Source: Myxococcota bacterium
GTDB taxonomy: Bacteria > Myxococcota_A > UBA9160 > SMWR01
Assembly: GCA_039030075.1 (NCBI GenBank)
Contig: JBCCEW010000030.1
Coordinates: 1-64,000 of the forward strand
Reading direction: 5' to 3'
DNA: 64,000 nt
The position numbers and the translations under genes were made by a program. Below the pieces are notes generated by a model. The model saw only the letters and a program-made list of their open reading frames with translations, ran no database searches and was not told the DNA's origin. The number at the start of each line of letters is the position of its first letter. Within the stretch, counting starts at the first letter, position 1. Below, one piece after another: positions 8,901 through 20,351 of the stretch.

Positions 8901-10501
8901 GGGTCGTGGGGCTTCAGTTCGGCGGCACGCGTGAGATGCGCACGAGCTGCTTCGCTGTCGCCCCGTGCAGTTTCGTTGCGCGCGGCCTCGCGCAGCAGCC
9001 GTACGTCTTCGATCGAGCCTCCGCTCGACAACACGACGGCCGCGTCGCTGTGGGAGCCGACGAGGCGCAGGCTGCGGGCCAGACGCAGCTGGGTCGGGAC
9101 CCGGGTGGGCGCGAGCTCCTGTGCCTTCGCCAGGAGCGGTTGCGCCTCGCTCGCGCGATCGCTCTCGACGAGGATCACGGCGAGTTCGACGACGGCGTCG
9201 GGCTGGGACGTGTCGAGTTCGATGGCCTTGCGCAGGGCCGGTTCGGCCGCGGCGAGATCGCCCGCGCGCGCGGCCGCGGTGCCCAGCCCGCTCCACGTCT
9301 CCGCCTCGGAGTGCCCGGCGTCCAGCGCTTCCTGGAATGCGGCGCGCGCCTCGGCGGGACGGCCCAGACGGGCCTCCAGGCGGCCGAGCGCGGCCGCCGC
9401 CACACCCTGCCGGTTCGGGTCGAGCGAAGCGACGCGTCCGAAGTGGGTGCGGGCGCGATCGGTTTCGAGTCGGTGGGCTGCACGCTGCCCCGCGCGAAGC
9501 GCGTGGGATGCTGCGCGCCCCGGGACGTCGGCGTCGACCTTCAGGAGCCAGCGCAGGGCGAGGCCATCCTGCTCGTCGAGACTCGCGGCACGGTCGAGCG
9601 CCTCGCGTGCGGCTTCGCGGTCTCCCTGCTGAAAGCGCGCGCGACCCATCGCGATCCAGGCGTGCGGGTCTTCGGCGCGCTCGGTGAGCACCGGGTCGAG
9701 GTAGCGCAGCGCGGTCTTCGGGTTGTCGCGCGCCAGCTGGACTTCGGCGGCGGCGAGGAGCAGATGACCGTTCGGTTGCTGGGACTGCGCCGACCGGTTG
9801 GCGTCGTTTCCCACCAGTCGCCAAGCGCCCAGCAGGTCTCCGCTCGCCGCGAGCACCCGCGCCCGTTCGACCTTGTCGCCCTGGTTGCGGCGCGCCGCAG
9901 CCACGATCTCTTCGCGGGCGCGCATCGCGACCGGCGCGAGCTTGCCCTCCACGGCCCGCCAGGCGGCGTAGGGTTCACCGGCGTCCCGCAGGTCGAGGGC
10001 TCGGGTGGCGCTGGCGAGCTCATCGAGGAGCGGCGGCGTGATCGCCGACGCCGAGAGCCCGAGAGCGGGCGCCACCTGTTCGAGCGCGGTCGCGCAGGCG
10101 CTTCCGAGTTGGTGCAGGGTCGCAGTACCCACGCCCGTCGCGAGGATCTGGCGGGTTCCCGGTGCGTAGAGAACGACACGGAGCTCGACGGCACCGCGAT
10201 GCTCGGAGAGTTCGGTGAGCAGTGCGTGGTGGGCGCCTCGCGCGGCCGCCTCGTCGACGCCCGCCATGCCCGAAGCGGTGAGGGGCCGGGGCTGGAGGCC
10301 GCCGCGGCGCAGCGACTCGGCCACCCACGCATCGAAGCCGCGCGCGATCGGCGCCAGATCTCCGACGACCGAAGCCGGAGCCACGGCGACGGGGCGAGCG
10401 TCCTCGGCTCCGATCCGCGGAGCGAACGCGCATCCGAGGATCGCGGCCAACGCGATCACCCGGGCGGTGCGGACGTGGAAAGGTGCGAGGGCGCTCTGCA
10501 T
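5999..10501 (-). CDS. Large transmembrane Ser/Thr protein kinase with TPR-like repeats on both sides of the membrane segment
   Basis: A 1500-residue protein. Residues 1-32 look like a signal peptide (LAAILGCAFAPRIGA). TPR-like helical repeats follow between about 200 and 560, then a uniform domain and one transmembrane helix at about 744-766 (WALAALGVLLLGCAF). The following part has a beta-rich segment with KECAVEVEI and more TPR-like repeats between about 960 and 1210. The Hanks-type kinase domain lies at the C-terminus, about 1238-1495. All catalytic motifs are present: glycine loop IGRGGMGVVYKA, lysine in VALKRL, HRDIKTAN, DFGIAK and GGTPYYMAPEQ. Most bacterial membrane kinases have the kinase first and the sensor last, so here the order is reversed. 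By inference it senses something in the periplasm and phosphorylates cytoplasmic targets. It starts 125 nt after pgi in the same direction. Confidence 0.9.
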   Translation of the reverse strand: MQSALAPFHVRTARVIALAAILGCAFAPRIGAEDARPVAVAPASVVGDLAPIARGFDAWVAESLRRGGLQPRPLTASGMAGVDEAAARGAHHALLTELSEHRGAVELRVVLYAPGTRQILATGVGTATLHQLGSACATALEQVAPALGLSASAITPPLLDELASATRALDLRDAGEPYAAWRAVEGKLAPVAMRAREEIVAAARRNQGDKVERARVLAASGDLLGAWRLVGNDANRSAQSQQPNGHLLLAAAEVQLARDNPKTALRYLDPVLTERAEDPHAWIAMGRARFQQGDREAAREALDRAASLDEQDGLALRWLLKVDADVPGRAASHALRAGQRAAHRLETDRARTHFGRVASLDPNRQGVAAAALGRLEARLGRPAEARAAFQEALDAGHSEAETWSGLGTAAARAGDLAAAEPALRKAIELDTSQPDAVVELAVILVESDRASEAQPLLAKAQELAPTRVPTQLRLARSLRLVGSHSDAAVVLSSGGSIEDVRLLREAARNETARGDSEAARAHLTRAAELKPHDPVLQEELADALEATGHSSGAIEARQLAAVLTRGPSEATEGGESLAEFHDFDSMILSFSSSLSQASRHQVVHLGLREPSDWKTWLRRAVRPKNPDAARLEDGIREAVGARFRLGSVPAEHSETLSRYIDQLYRFEREDALAADVIAAVNGSLDTDGVFVARLFAHPGDHASVECDAGSFAFETRFLRGRSPETVKVLSATHCVGGGLAVYGAWNPWALAALGVLLLGCAFPMFRGWGTIDIRIKLPEKTKGFFSIHVTTRPDQVKQKTIDKRTGREKMKGNRRFDFLRRFERHMAARETTFKWIPARRTPYTVTVSGPLLDAKGEEVIGHFLEEQRVLVKRRGRSDLCFDFRPKECAVEVEILRGGQPAKNARVAIRGDRSSLRYARDGRAYLYLQKGEYTVLLGDKDAAGEFQIYIENLDKAVPLHVDLEECELVFRGCPEAVEPFLTGDLDTASEALARAGDETAAARLRGELLERQGRSEDASIELEAAGRLDHAAELRADSDAEGSAQLFEQAGDHARAGAAYREAGQFEEAARCFEEVYDYGNAIECWREAGNEERELALLERLGEYTDAAELARSMGDIDRAIQNLQQIDQRHPNYGHTCRVIAEIVSERGDHELAVQKFEEALSGVGAENASIDILESYATVLEKAGKTSQALETCEIIRRRDVARGDITERIERLRTRVEARSPSAAGPEASTEPIESRYETLEEIGRGGMGVVYKARDKRLGRIVALKRLPENLREHPNAVELFEREARAAAALNHPNIVTLFDAGEENGNYFLSMELLEGRPLNEIVRKHRRISVRDTARIGMQIAAGLHYAHQQRIVHRDIKTANVFFTNDQVVKIMDFGIAKSLEEVRRSTTIVGGTPYYMAPEQATGAGVDHRADLYAFGVTLYQLATGSLPFSDGDVTYQHAHEAPPDPREIQMDIPADFAALLLQLLEKDPDARPPHAVAVAQSLRACVESMA

Positions 10502-10626
10502 CGCACCTGCGCATCGGCGCTCCTGGGGCTCTGGCTGAGCGCGTTTTCATCCTCGCCGCGGAGTCTCGTGGCGGGCCACCAGGAGCCGGCAAAAAATCCG
10601 CTCAACCCGTTGATCTGGAAGCGCTT

Positions 10627-12242
10627 CTAGCTTTTCTGGCGATGTCGGCGGAAACGCTCGATCCAGGCGTTCGTCGAGCTGTCGTGCTGCGGCGCGCCCG
10701 CGCCCGTCAGCTCTTCGGCGATCCGCCGGGCCAGCTGCTTACCGAGTTCGACGCCCCACTGGTCGAAGGAGTTGATCCGCCAGAGCACGCCCTGCACGAA
10801 CACCTTGTGCTCGTAGAGGGCGAGGAGGGCACCCAGGCTGTGGGGCGTGAGGGCCGGGGCCACCAGGAGGTTGCTCGGCCGGTTCCCCGGGAAGGTGCGG
10901 TGCGGCACGAGGCCGGGTGCCGTGCCCTCGGCTTCGACCTCGGCGGCGCTCTTTCCGAAGGCGAGGGCTTCGGTTTGCGCGAACAGGTTGGCCAGGAGCT
11001 GGGTGTGCTGATCGCCTTGCGGGTGGCCGCTCTCCAGAAACCCGAGGAAGTCGCAGGCGACGAGTGCCTCCCCCTGGTGGAGCAGCTGGAAAAAGGCGTG
11101 CTGCCCATTCGTGCCCGCCTGGCCCCAGACGATCGGCCCCGTGGCCTGCGACACCGGCCGGCCGTCGTGGTCGACGCGCTTCCCGTTGCTCTCCATGTCG
11201 AGCTGCTGCAGGAACTCGGGGAGTCGCGCGAGGCGCTGGTCGTAGGGAAGAACCGCGGTGCTCTCCCAGCCGAGGACGTTGCGGTACCAGACGCCGATCA
11301 GCGCGAGTAGGACCGGCAGGTTCGTCTCGAGCGGTGCGTCGCGGAAGTGCTCGTCCATGGCGCGCGCGCCCGCGAGAAGCGAGCGGAAGGCGTCTCCGCC
11401 GACGGCGAGCGCGATCGAGAGTCCCACCGACGACCACAGCGAGTAGCGCCCGCCCACCCAGTCCCAGAAGCCGAAGGTGCGGTCGGTGTCGATCCCGAAC
11501 TCGGCGACGGCCGTCAGGTTCGTCGACACGGCGGCGAAGTGGTCGGCCACGGCCGCCTCGTCGCCCAGGGCATCGACGATCCAACGGCGAGCGGCGCGCG
11601 CGTTGGCGAGCGTCTCGAGGGTCGTGAACGTCTTCGAGCAGACGATGCACAGGGTCTCGGCCGGATCGAGGTCGCGGGTCACGAGGGCGAAGTCGTTGGG
11701 GTCGACGTTCGCCACGAAGCGCACGTCGAGCGCCTCGCTCGGCTGCCCACGCAATGCCTCGACGACCATCCGAGGCCCCAGGTCGGATCCGCCGATGCCC
11801 AGGTTCACCACGTTCCGGAAGCGCTTCCCGCTGAAGCCCTTCACCTCGCCTCCACGGACCTCGTCGGCGAACGCGGTGAAGCGGTCCAGGACGGCGTGGA
11901 CATCCTCGCCGACGCGCTGCCCCTCCAGAGCAAGGTCGGTGTCGCGGGGCGCGCGCAGCGCCGTGTGCAAGACCGCCCGCCCTTCGGTGTGGTTGATCGG
12001 CTCGCCTGCGAACATCGCGCGGGCGTGCGCGGCGACGCCGCAGGCGCGCGCCAGCGCGAGCAGGGCATCGCGGCCGCGCGCGTCGATCCGGTTCTTCGCG
12101 TAGTCGAGGGTCCAGCCCGCGCCCTCGGCCACCCAGGTTTCGCCGCGTGTGGGGTCGGCCTCGAAGAGGCCGCTTAGCTCGAGCCCGGCGCCGTGTTCCC
12201 GGAGTGACTCCAGGGCGCGCCAGGCTTCCGCGCTGGCGTCGC

Positions 12243-12246
<4 letters not shown>
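10627..12246 (-). CDS. pgi: Glucose-6-phosphate isomerase
   Basis: A 539-residue cytoplasmic enzyme that interconverts glucose 6-phosphate and fructose 6-phosphate in glycolysis and gluconeogenesis. Family signatures are present: [10 protein letters not shown] around residue 145, and a version of the second signature reading [18 protein letters not shown]. The length fits bacterial Pgi of the long type. The start is GTG and its GTGA overlaps the uvrA stop by 4 nt, so translation is probably coupled to uvrA. That pairing of repair and glycolysis genes looks incidental. Confidence 0.96.
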
Positions 12247-15095
<2,849 letters not shown>

Positions 15096-15150
15096 GAGGG
15101 GAGGGCGAGGATACCCGCCCGCTGCGCTTCTCGCCCCGCAGCGCGTCGTG

Positions 15151-16911
15151 CTAGGGGACGGCGATCGCGTCGGCGACGGCGAAACGGGGCGATGCCGCCG
15201 CTTCCTGCACACCCGTCGCCGGGTCGTGGCTCGCGGCGAGCACCCGCCCGTGGGCCCAAGGACCCGCTCGCAGTACGTCGTGGCCGCGCCCCTCCAGGTC
15301 TTCCAGCACACCGTCGGCGAACCGCGTTTCAGCAGAGATCGCGGCCGGCTTCGCGTGGCGCGGGTAGAAGGAGCTCGGCATGTGGTCCGAGTGCACGGTC
15401 GGGGCGTCGATCGCGGCTTGCAGGTCGTTCTCGCCGCGCGCGATCTGATCCAGGACGCGCAGGAAGAACTGGGAGGTCCACTGGTCCTGCTGGTCGCCGC
15501 CGGGCGTTCCGAACGCGAGCCAGCGTCCATCGGGAAGCTCGGCGAGCGAAGGCGAGAGCGTCGTGCGGGGGCGCTTCCCCGGCGCGAGGGCATTCGGGTG
15601 CTCGGGGTCGAGCACCGCCATCTGGAGCCGGGTACCGACGGGGAAGCCGAGTTCGGGGACGACGGGGGACGTGGGGATCCAGCCGCCACTCGGGGTCGCA
15701 GCGATGACGAGTCCGGACGCGTCGGAGGCGACGCACATCGTCGTATCCGTGCGGCCGCGCGAAGCGGCGAGGGCACCGGGCTCCACCGGTGCCTGGGGCG
15801 CGGCGGCGCCCAGCGGCCAGCCCTTCGGCAAGCGGCCCATGCCGGGCACGAGTTCGCGGGAGGCCTGCTTCGGGTCGATGCGGCGCGCGCGTTCGGCGGC
15901 GTACTCCGCCGAGAGCAGGCGGTCGAGCGGCACCTTCACGAACGCGGGATCGCCGTAGCAGGCGTCCCGGTCGGCGAAGGCGAGCTTCGCGACTTCGATC
16001 CAACGATGCAGGGCATCGGCCGTCGACAGGTCGCCGAGCGGCGTGGCGCCCAGGAGCGCGAGCTGCTGGAGGAACACGGGCCCCTGACTCCAGGCTCCCG
16101 CCTTCCACACACGCGACCCGCGGGAGGCGAGGTGGGCGGGTTCCTCACACGCTCCCGTGTAGGTCGCGAGGTCGTGGGCGGTGAGCAAGCCGGCATGGGC
16201 TTCGCCACTGGCGTCCTTCACCGGCTGGGTGAGGAAGCGCTCGATCGCCTCGGCGTCGGGACCCTCGTAGAAGACGGCGCGTGCAGCGCGGATCCCCGCT
16301 TCGCGCCCCGACGCCTGACGGTCTGCGTCGCAGAGACGTTTGAGCCACGCCGCCATCGCGGGGTTGGTCTGGCGACCGCCGATCGGCGGTACGGGCGTGT
16401 AGATCGCGGCGCTGCTCGGCCACTCGCGTTCGAAGCGCGGCGCGATCAACTCGAGCAGCACACGCAGGAACGGGTACATCGGGAAGCCGCGCTCGGCGAG
16501 CGCACGAGCGGGCGCGAACACCTCGGAGAGGCGACGCGTGCCATAGCGCTCGAGCAGCTGGCACCAGGCGTCGAGGGCGCCGGGGATGGCGGCGGAGAGC
16601 AGCCCGTCGGGCGGGATCAGAGACAGCCCGAGCTGTTCGAAGTGCTCGATCGTCGCGGCCGCCGGGGCCGGACCCTGGCCCGAGATCACCACCACCCGGT
16701 CCTCGCGCGGGTCACGCACGAGGATCGGAACTTCACCGCCGGGTCCGTTCTGGGTGGGTTCCAATACCCAGAGCGCCGCGCCCATGGCACAGGCGGCGTC
16801 GGCGGCGTTGCCGCCCGAGGCGAGCATCTGGGCCCCGATCTGGGTGGCGAGGTAGTGGCCGGCGGCGACCGTGCCCCCGAAGCTGCGCACCGGTGCGCGC
16901 GTTGTCGTCAT
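15151..16911 (-). CDS. Gamma-glutamyltransferase-family Ntn hydrolase
   Basis: A 586-residue member of the gamma-glutamyltranspeptidase family. It has the conserved N-terminal NAADAACAMGAAL and NGPGGE segments. The autoprocessing threonine is expected in GRTDTTMCVASDASG at about residue 396, followed by the small-subunit sequence with PSGGW. Family members cleave gamma-glutamyl bonds in glutathione-like peptides or related amides. No clear signal peptide is seen (MTTTRAPVRSFGG), so it may be cytoplasmic, unlike classical periplasmic GGT. The substrate cannot be assigned. It is divergent from the esterase gene across a 60-nt gap that must hold both promoters. Confidence 0.88.
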   Translation of the reverse strand: MTTTRAPVRSFGGTVAAGHYLATQIGAQMLASGGNAADAACAMGAALWVLEPTQNGPGGEVPILVRDPREDRVVVISGQGPAPAAATIEHFEQLGLSLIPPDGLLSAAIPGALDAWCQLLERYGTRRLSEVFAPARALAERGFPMYPFLRVLLELIAPRFEREWPSSAAIYTPVPPIGGRQTNPAMAAWLKRLCDADRQASGREAGIRAARAVFYEGPDAEAIERFLTQPVKDASGEAHAGLLTAHDLATYTGACEEPAHLASRGSRVWKAGAWSQGPVFLQQLALLGATPLGDLSTADALHRWIEVAKLAFADRDACYGDPAFVKVPLDRLLSAEYAAERARRIDPKQASRELVPGMGRLPKGWPLGAAAPQAPVEPGALAASRGRTDTTMCVASDASGLVIAATPSGGWIPTSPVVPELGFPVGTRLQMAVLDPEHPNALAPGKRPRTTLSPSLAELPDGRWLAFGTPGGDQQDQWTSQFFLRVLDQIARGENDLQAAIDAPTVHSDHMPSSFYPRHAKPAAISAETRFADGVLEDLEGRGHDVLRAGPWAHGRVLAASHDPATGVQEAAASPRFAVADAIAVP

Positions 16912-16960
16912 GGAGCGCAGTATGCCCGAAGCCGCGAGCGGGTATCATGCGCCGACTCCG

Positions 16961-16966
16961 AGGAGG
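16961..16966 (+). promoter_or_regulatory. Strong ribosome binding site
   Basis: A perfect AGGAGG five bases before the ATG at 16972. It settles the start of the esterase gene inside a much longer open frame that runs antisense through the neighbouring gene. Confidence 0.75.
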
Positions 16967-16971
16967 ACCCG

Positions 16972-17892
16972 ATGCCCGTCGACCCCCAGGCCCAGGCCGT
17001 GCTCGATCAGTTCCCGCCGATGCCCGACGATCTCTCCGGGATCGATGCCGTCGCCATGCGCGAGGGGATGAACCAGGGCGCCCTCGGCGATGCCGAGCCC
17101 GAGCCCGTCGCAAAGGTGATCGATCGCACGATTCCCGGACCTGCCGGCGAGATTCCCGTTCGGGTCTATCTGCCCGAGGGCGACGGCCCGTTCCCCGGGC
17201 TCGTCTACTTTCACGGCGGTGGCTTCGTGGTGGGCAACCTCGACACCCACGACGGTGTGTGTCGTCAGCTCGCGAACGGTGCGGGATGTGCGGTGGTCTC
17301 GGTCGACTACCGGCTCGCTCCGGAGCATCGCTTTCCCGCCGCTCCGGAGGACTGCTACGCGGCGACGGCGTGGGTGGCGAAGGAGGGCGCTGCGCTGGGC
17401 ATCGACACGTCGCGACTCGCCGTGGGAGGCGACAGCGCGGGTGGGAATCTGACGGCGGCCACTACCCTGCTGGCCCGCGAACGGGGCGGCCCGAAGCTGC
17501 GGTTCCAGCTGCTGGTCTACCCGGTGACCGACTGCGCATTCGACACCGCGTCCTACGAGGAGAACGCGACCGGGTACTTCCTCACGCGAAGCCTGATGCG
17601 TTGGTTCTGGGACCAGTACCTCGCGGAACCGGCCGAGGCCGAACAGGCGATTGCTTCCCCGCTGCGCGCGCAAGACGTGGCCGGACTTCCGCCCGGGATC
17701 TGCATCACCGCGGGCTACGATCCGCTGCGCGACGAGGGCGAGGCGTACGCGAAGCGCCTCGTGGACGCGGGAGTGGCCTGCCCCGTGTCGCGCTACGACG
17801 GAATGATCCACGGCTTCTTCAGCATGCCCTTCGACGCTTCTCGTCAGGCCCTGCAGGAGGCCGCGAAGGCGCTGCGCGAAGCGCTCGCCTAG
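16972..17892 (+). CDS. Alpha/beta hydrolase, hormone-sensitive-lipase-type esterase
   Basis: A 306-residue carboxylesterase of the HSL family (family IV). The oxyanion-hole motif HGGGFVVG is near residue 82, the nucleophile elbow GDSAGG near 156, an acid in YDPLRDEGE near 247, and the catalytic histidine in MIHGFFSMP near 283. It should hydrolyse short-chain acyl esters in the cytoplasm. No signal peptide is present. It heads a co-directional run with the luciferase-like oxidoreductase 18 nt downstream, then a Crp/Fnr regulator and a phosphatase. Confidence 0.93.
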   Translation: MPVDPQAQAVLDQFPPMPDDLSGIDAVAMREGMNQGALGDAEPEPVAKVIDRTIPGPAGEIPVRVYLPEGDGPFPGLVYFHGGGFVVGNLDTHDGVCRQLANGAGCAVVSVDYRLAPEHRFPAAPEDCYAATAWVAKEGAALGIDTSRLAVGGDSAGGNLTAATTLLARERGGPKLRFQLLVYPVTDCAFDTASYEENATGYFLTRSLMRWFWDQYLAEPAEAEQAIASPLRAQDVAGLPPGICITAGYDPLRDEGEAYAKRLVDAGVACPVSRYDGMIHGFFSMPFDASRQALQEAAKALREALA

Positions 17893-17910
17893 CGGCAGGG
17901 AGGCCCCACG

Positions 17911-18831
17911 ATGGCGGTGCGTATCGGCGTTGGTCTCGCCGGGTTTCCCTTCGAAGGACCGGCGGACTTCTGGCGCTGGATCGAGTTGTGCGAAGCGTCG
18001 GACGTCGACTCGTTCTGGCAGAGCGATCGGCTGATCTCGCGGGCGCCGGGACTCGACTCGATCGCGACGATGGGCGCCCTCGCGGGCGGGACGTCGCGGC
18101 TCAAGTTCGGGATGAGCGTCACCGTCGTCAGCTTTCGCGACCCGCTCGTGCTCGCAAAGGAGTGCGCGACGATCGACTACCTCTCGAACGGGCGACTGCT
18201 CCCCGCGTTTGGTGTGGGGACCGGGGGGGCGCCGGAGTGGCGCGCCTTGGGTATCTCGGAGAAGCGTCGCGGGGCGCGGGCCGACGAGGCGCTCACGCTG
18301 TTGGCGCGCCTCTGGTCCGAGGAGTCGGTGGACTTCGAGGGCGAGTTCTATCGCTACGAGGGCGTGACCATCGCGCCGCGCCCGGTCCAGCAACCGCTGC
18401 CGCTGTGGATCGGCGGAAGCAGCCCGGCGGCGATTCGGCGCACGGCCCGCCTGGGCACCGGTTGGCTCGCGGGGATCCAGACGCCTGCCGAGGCGGCACC
18501 GGTGGTCGCGGCGATCCGGGATGCGTCGGCCGAAGCCGGTCGTCCCGTGGACGCGGAGCACTACGGTGCCGGTTTCCCCTTCCGCTTCGGAAGCCAGGAC
18601 GATGCGGCGGTGCAGCAGACCGCGCGCGGGTTCCAGCGCTTCCGGCCCGACTTCGACCTGGATGCCTATCTCGCGGTCGGAGATGCGGCCACGGTTCTCG
18701 CACGGATCGAGGAATACCGTCGCGCCGGCATGACCAAGTTCGTGCTGCGACCGGTGGCCGAAGACGCGAAGGATCTCCTCGCCCAGACCGAGCGCCTGGT
18801 GGCGGAAGTGCTCGCGGCGATTCACGGCTGA
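17911..18831 (+). CDS. Luciferase-like (LLM class) flavin/F420-dependent oxidoreductase
   Basis: A 306-residue TIM-barrel protein of the bacterial luciferase superfamily. Typical segments include WQSDRLISR, a sequence about entries TIDYLSNGRLLPAFGVG, and APRPVQQPLPLWIGGSS. Members use FMN or F420 to oxidise or oxygenate small organic molecules. The F420 subfamily is plausible from the GIG-like N-terminus, but the cofactor cannot be fixed by eye. The gene is tightly packed between the esterase and the Crp/Fnr regulator and may be their target pathway. Confidence 0.88.
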   Translation: MAVRIGVGLAGFPFEGPADFWRWIELCEASDVDSFWQSDRLISRAPGLDSIATMGALAGGTSRLKFGMSVTVVSFRDPLVLAKECATIDYLSNGRLLPAFGVGTGGAPEWRALGISEKRRGARADEALTLLARLWSEESVDFEGEFYRYEGVTIAPRPVQQPLPLWIGGSSPAAIRRTARLGTGWLAGIQTPAEAAPVVAAIRDASAEAGRPVDAEHYGAGFPFRFGSQDDAAVQQTARGFQRFRPDFDLDAYLAVGDAATVLARIEEYRRAGMTKFVLRPVAEDAKDLLAQTERLVAEVLAAIHG

Positions 18832-18848
18832 ACGGGTATCTTTCTCGC

Positions 18849-19556
18849 ATGGCCTCTCTCTCCGACGAGCAGAAGCGCGATCTGCTCGCCCGCGTGCCGC
18901 TCTTCCAGGGTTTCTCTCCGAAGGAGATCGACGCCCTCGTGCCCGCGGCCCGGGCCGTTTCGGCGAAGGTCCGCGAGGAGCTGTTTCACAAGGGCGATAG
19001 CGGCTCCCAGCTCTACATCGTGATCGAGGGACGTCTGAAGGCCCTGACGACGTCGTTCGAGGGAGACGATGTCGTCTTCAGCGTCATGGGACCCGGCGAA
19101 GTCTTCGGTGAGGTCGCGTTGCTCTCCGAGAGCCCGCGTACCGCCACGGTGCGCGCGATCGACAAGTGCCAGCTCCTCGTGTTGGACCGCCGTGACTTCC
19201 TGGCGTTCCTGAAGCGCACGCCCGACGTCGCGGTTCGCATGCTGTCCGTCCTCGTGGAGCGACTGAAGAGCGCGAGCGAGTTCGTCGAAGACGTGCAGTT
19301 TCTCAACCTGCCCGTACGCCTGGCCAAGAAGTTCATGCACTTCGCCGATCGCTACGGCAAGGAGAACGGCAGCGAGTTGAAGATCGACATCAAGCTCTCG
19401 CAGGAAGAATGGGGAGATCTGGTGGGCGCGACCCGCGAGAGCATCAACAAGCAGATGCGTAGCTGGAGCGACGAGGGGCTGATCCGCGTCGACGCCGGCT
19501 ACGTGACCTTGCTCGACCCGGACGCCATCGAGCGACTGGCGTTCTCGACCTTCTGA
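18849..19556 (+). CDS. Crp/Fnr-family transcriptional regulator
   Basis: A 235-residue regulator. The N-terminal cyclic-nucleotide-binding beta barrel contains FHKGDSGSQLYIVIEGR and FGEVALLSESPRTATVRA. The PRTAT arginine keeps the phosphate-binding cassette pattern of nucleotide binders. A dimerisation helix follows, then a C-terminal winged helix with recognition helix region GATRESINKQMRSW. No Fnr-type N-terminal cysteine cluster is seen. It starts 17 nt after the luciferase-like gene. Its stop overlaps the phosphatase ATG (TGATG), so the two are translationally coupled. Confidence 0.93.
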   Translation: MASLSDEQKRDLLARVPLFQGFSPKEIDALVPAARAVSAKVREELFHKGDSGSQLYIVIEGRLKALTTSFEGDDVVFSVMGPGEVFGEVALLSESPRTATVRAIDKCQLLVLDRRDFLAFLKRTPDVAVRMLSVLVERLKSASEFVEDVQFLNLPVRLAKKFMHFADRYGKENGSELKIDIKLSQEEWGDLVGATRESINKQMRSWSDEGLIRVDAGYVTLLDPDAIERLAFSTF

Positions 19557-20287
19557 TGGCACCGCCCCGACGCGTCGAAGTGGCGGGATGCCACAACTTC
19601 CGGGATCTCGGCGGGTATCCGACCGAGTCGGGAGGCCAGCTGCGCTGGCGCCAGATCTTTCGCGCCGACGGCCTGCACGCACTCGAGGCGGGGGGCGTCG
19701 CCACACTGCGCGACGAGATCCAGCTCGGTGACATCATCGATCTGCGTTCGACCGCCGAGCTCGAGCTTGACGGTCGCGGTCCGCTGCAGCGCGAGGCCAT
19801 GCGCTTTCATCACCTGCCGCTCTTCGACGGGCCCGGCTCCACCGAGCGCCCGCCGATGGCGAGTCTCGCCGATCTGTACTTCGGCATGATCGAGTTCGCG
19901 CGGGGGCCGCTCGCGCGCGTGATCACGACGATCGCGCGCACGGACGATCCGGTCGTCTTCCACTGCGCCGCGGGAAAGGATCGCACCGGGGTCGTCTCGG
20001 CGCTGCTCCTGGCCCTGCTCGGCGTGCGGGACGAGGTGATCGTGGTGGACTACGCCGCGACCCGCGATTCCCTCGATGCGATCGTCGAGCGCCTGATGTC
20101 GAGCGAAGGCTACAAGGACATGTGGAAGGAACTACCGCCGGACACGCTCCATGCCGAGCCCGAGACGATGCGCTCCTTCCTCGAGCAGATTCGCGCGAAG
20201 TACGGATCGGCCGCTGACTACGTGGCGGACATCGGCGTCGCTCCGGACGACATCGCGCGCCTGCGTGAGCGGGTGGTCGAAGCCTGA
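19556..20287 (+). CDS. Tyrosine-specific protein phosphatase family (Y_phosphatase3)
   Basis: A 243-residue cysteine-dependent phosphatase of the PF13350 type. It starts with the family hallmark GCHNFRDLGGYPT and has the active-site P-loop HCAAGKDRTG near residue 141, with Cys and Arg both present. Relatives dephosphorylate phosphotyrosine proteins or phosphoinositides. The ATG overlaps the last base of the Crp/Fnr gene. Coupling to a regulator suggests a signalling role, but that is an inference. Confidence 0.92.
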   Translation: MAPPRRVEVAGCHNFRDLGGYPTESGGQLRWRQIFRADGLHALEAGGVATLRDEIQLGDIIDLRSTAELELDGRGPLQREAMRFHHLPLFDGPGSTERPPMASLADLYFGMIEFARGPLARVITTIARTDDPVVFHCAAGKDRTGVVSALLLALLGVRDEVIVVDYAATRDSLDAIVERLMSSEGYKDMWKELPPDTLHAEPETMRSFLEQIRAKYGSAADYVADIGVAPDDIARLRERVVEA

Positions 20288-20351
20288 AGATCGCGCTGGG
20301 TGCGGGCGTGCCGGTCCCGATGCCGCGAGCCACTCCGCTCGCGTGGGTCGA

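Noticed and set aside
8546-10630. 694-codon open frame antisense to the kinase gene
   Set aside because: Composition is that of an antisense shadow; the minus frame has the signal peptide, TPR-like repeats and kinase motifs.
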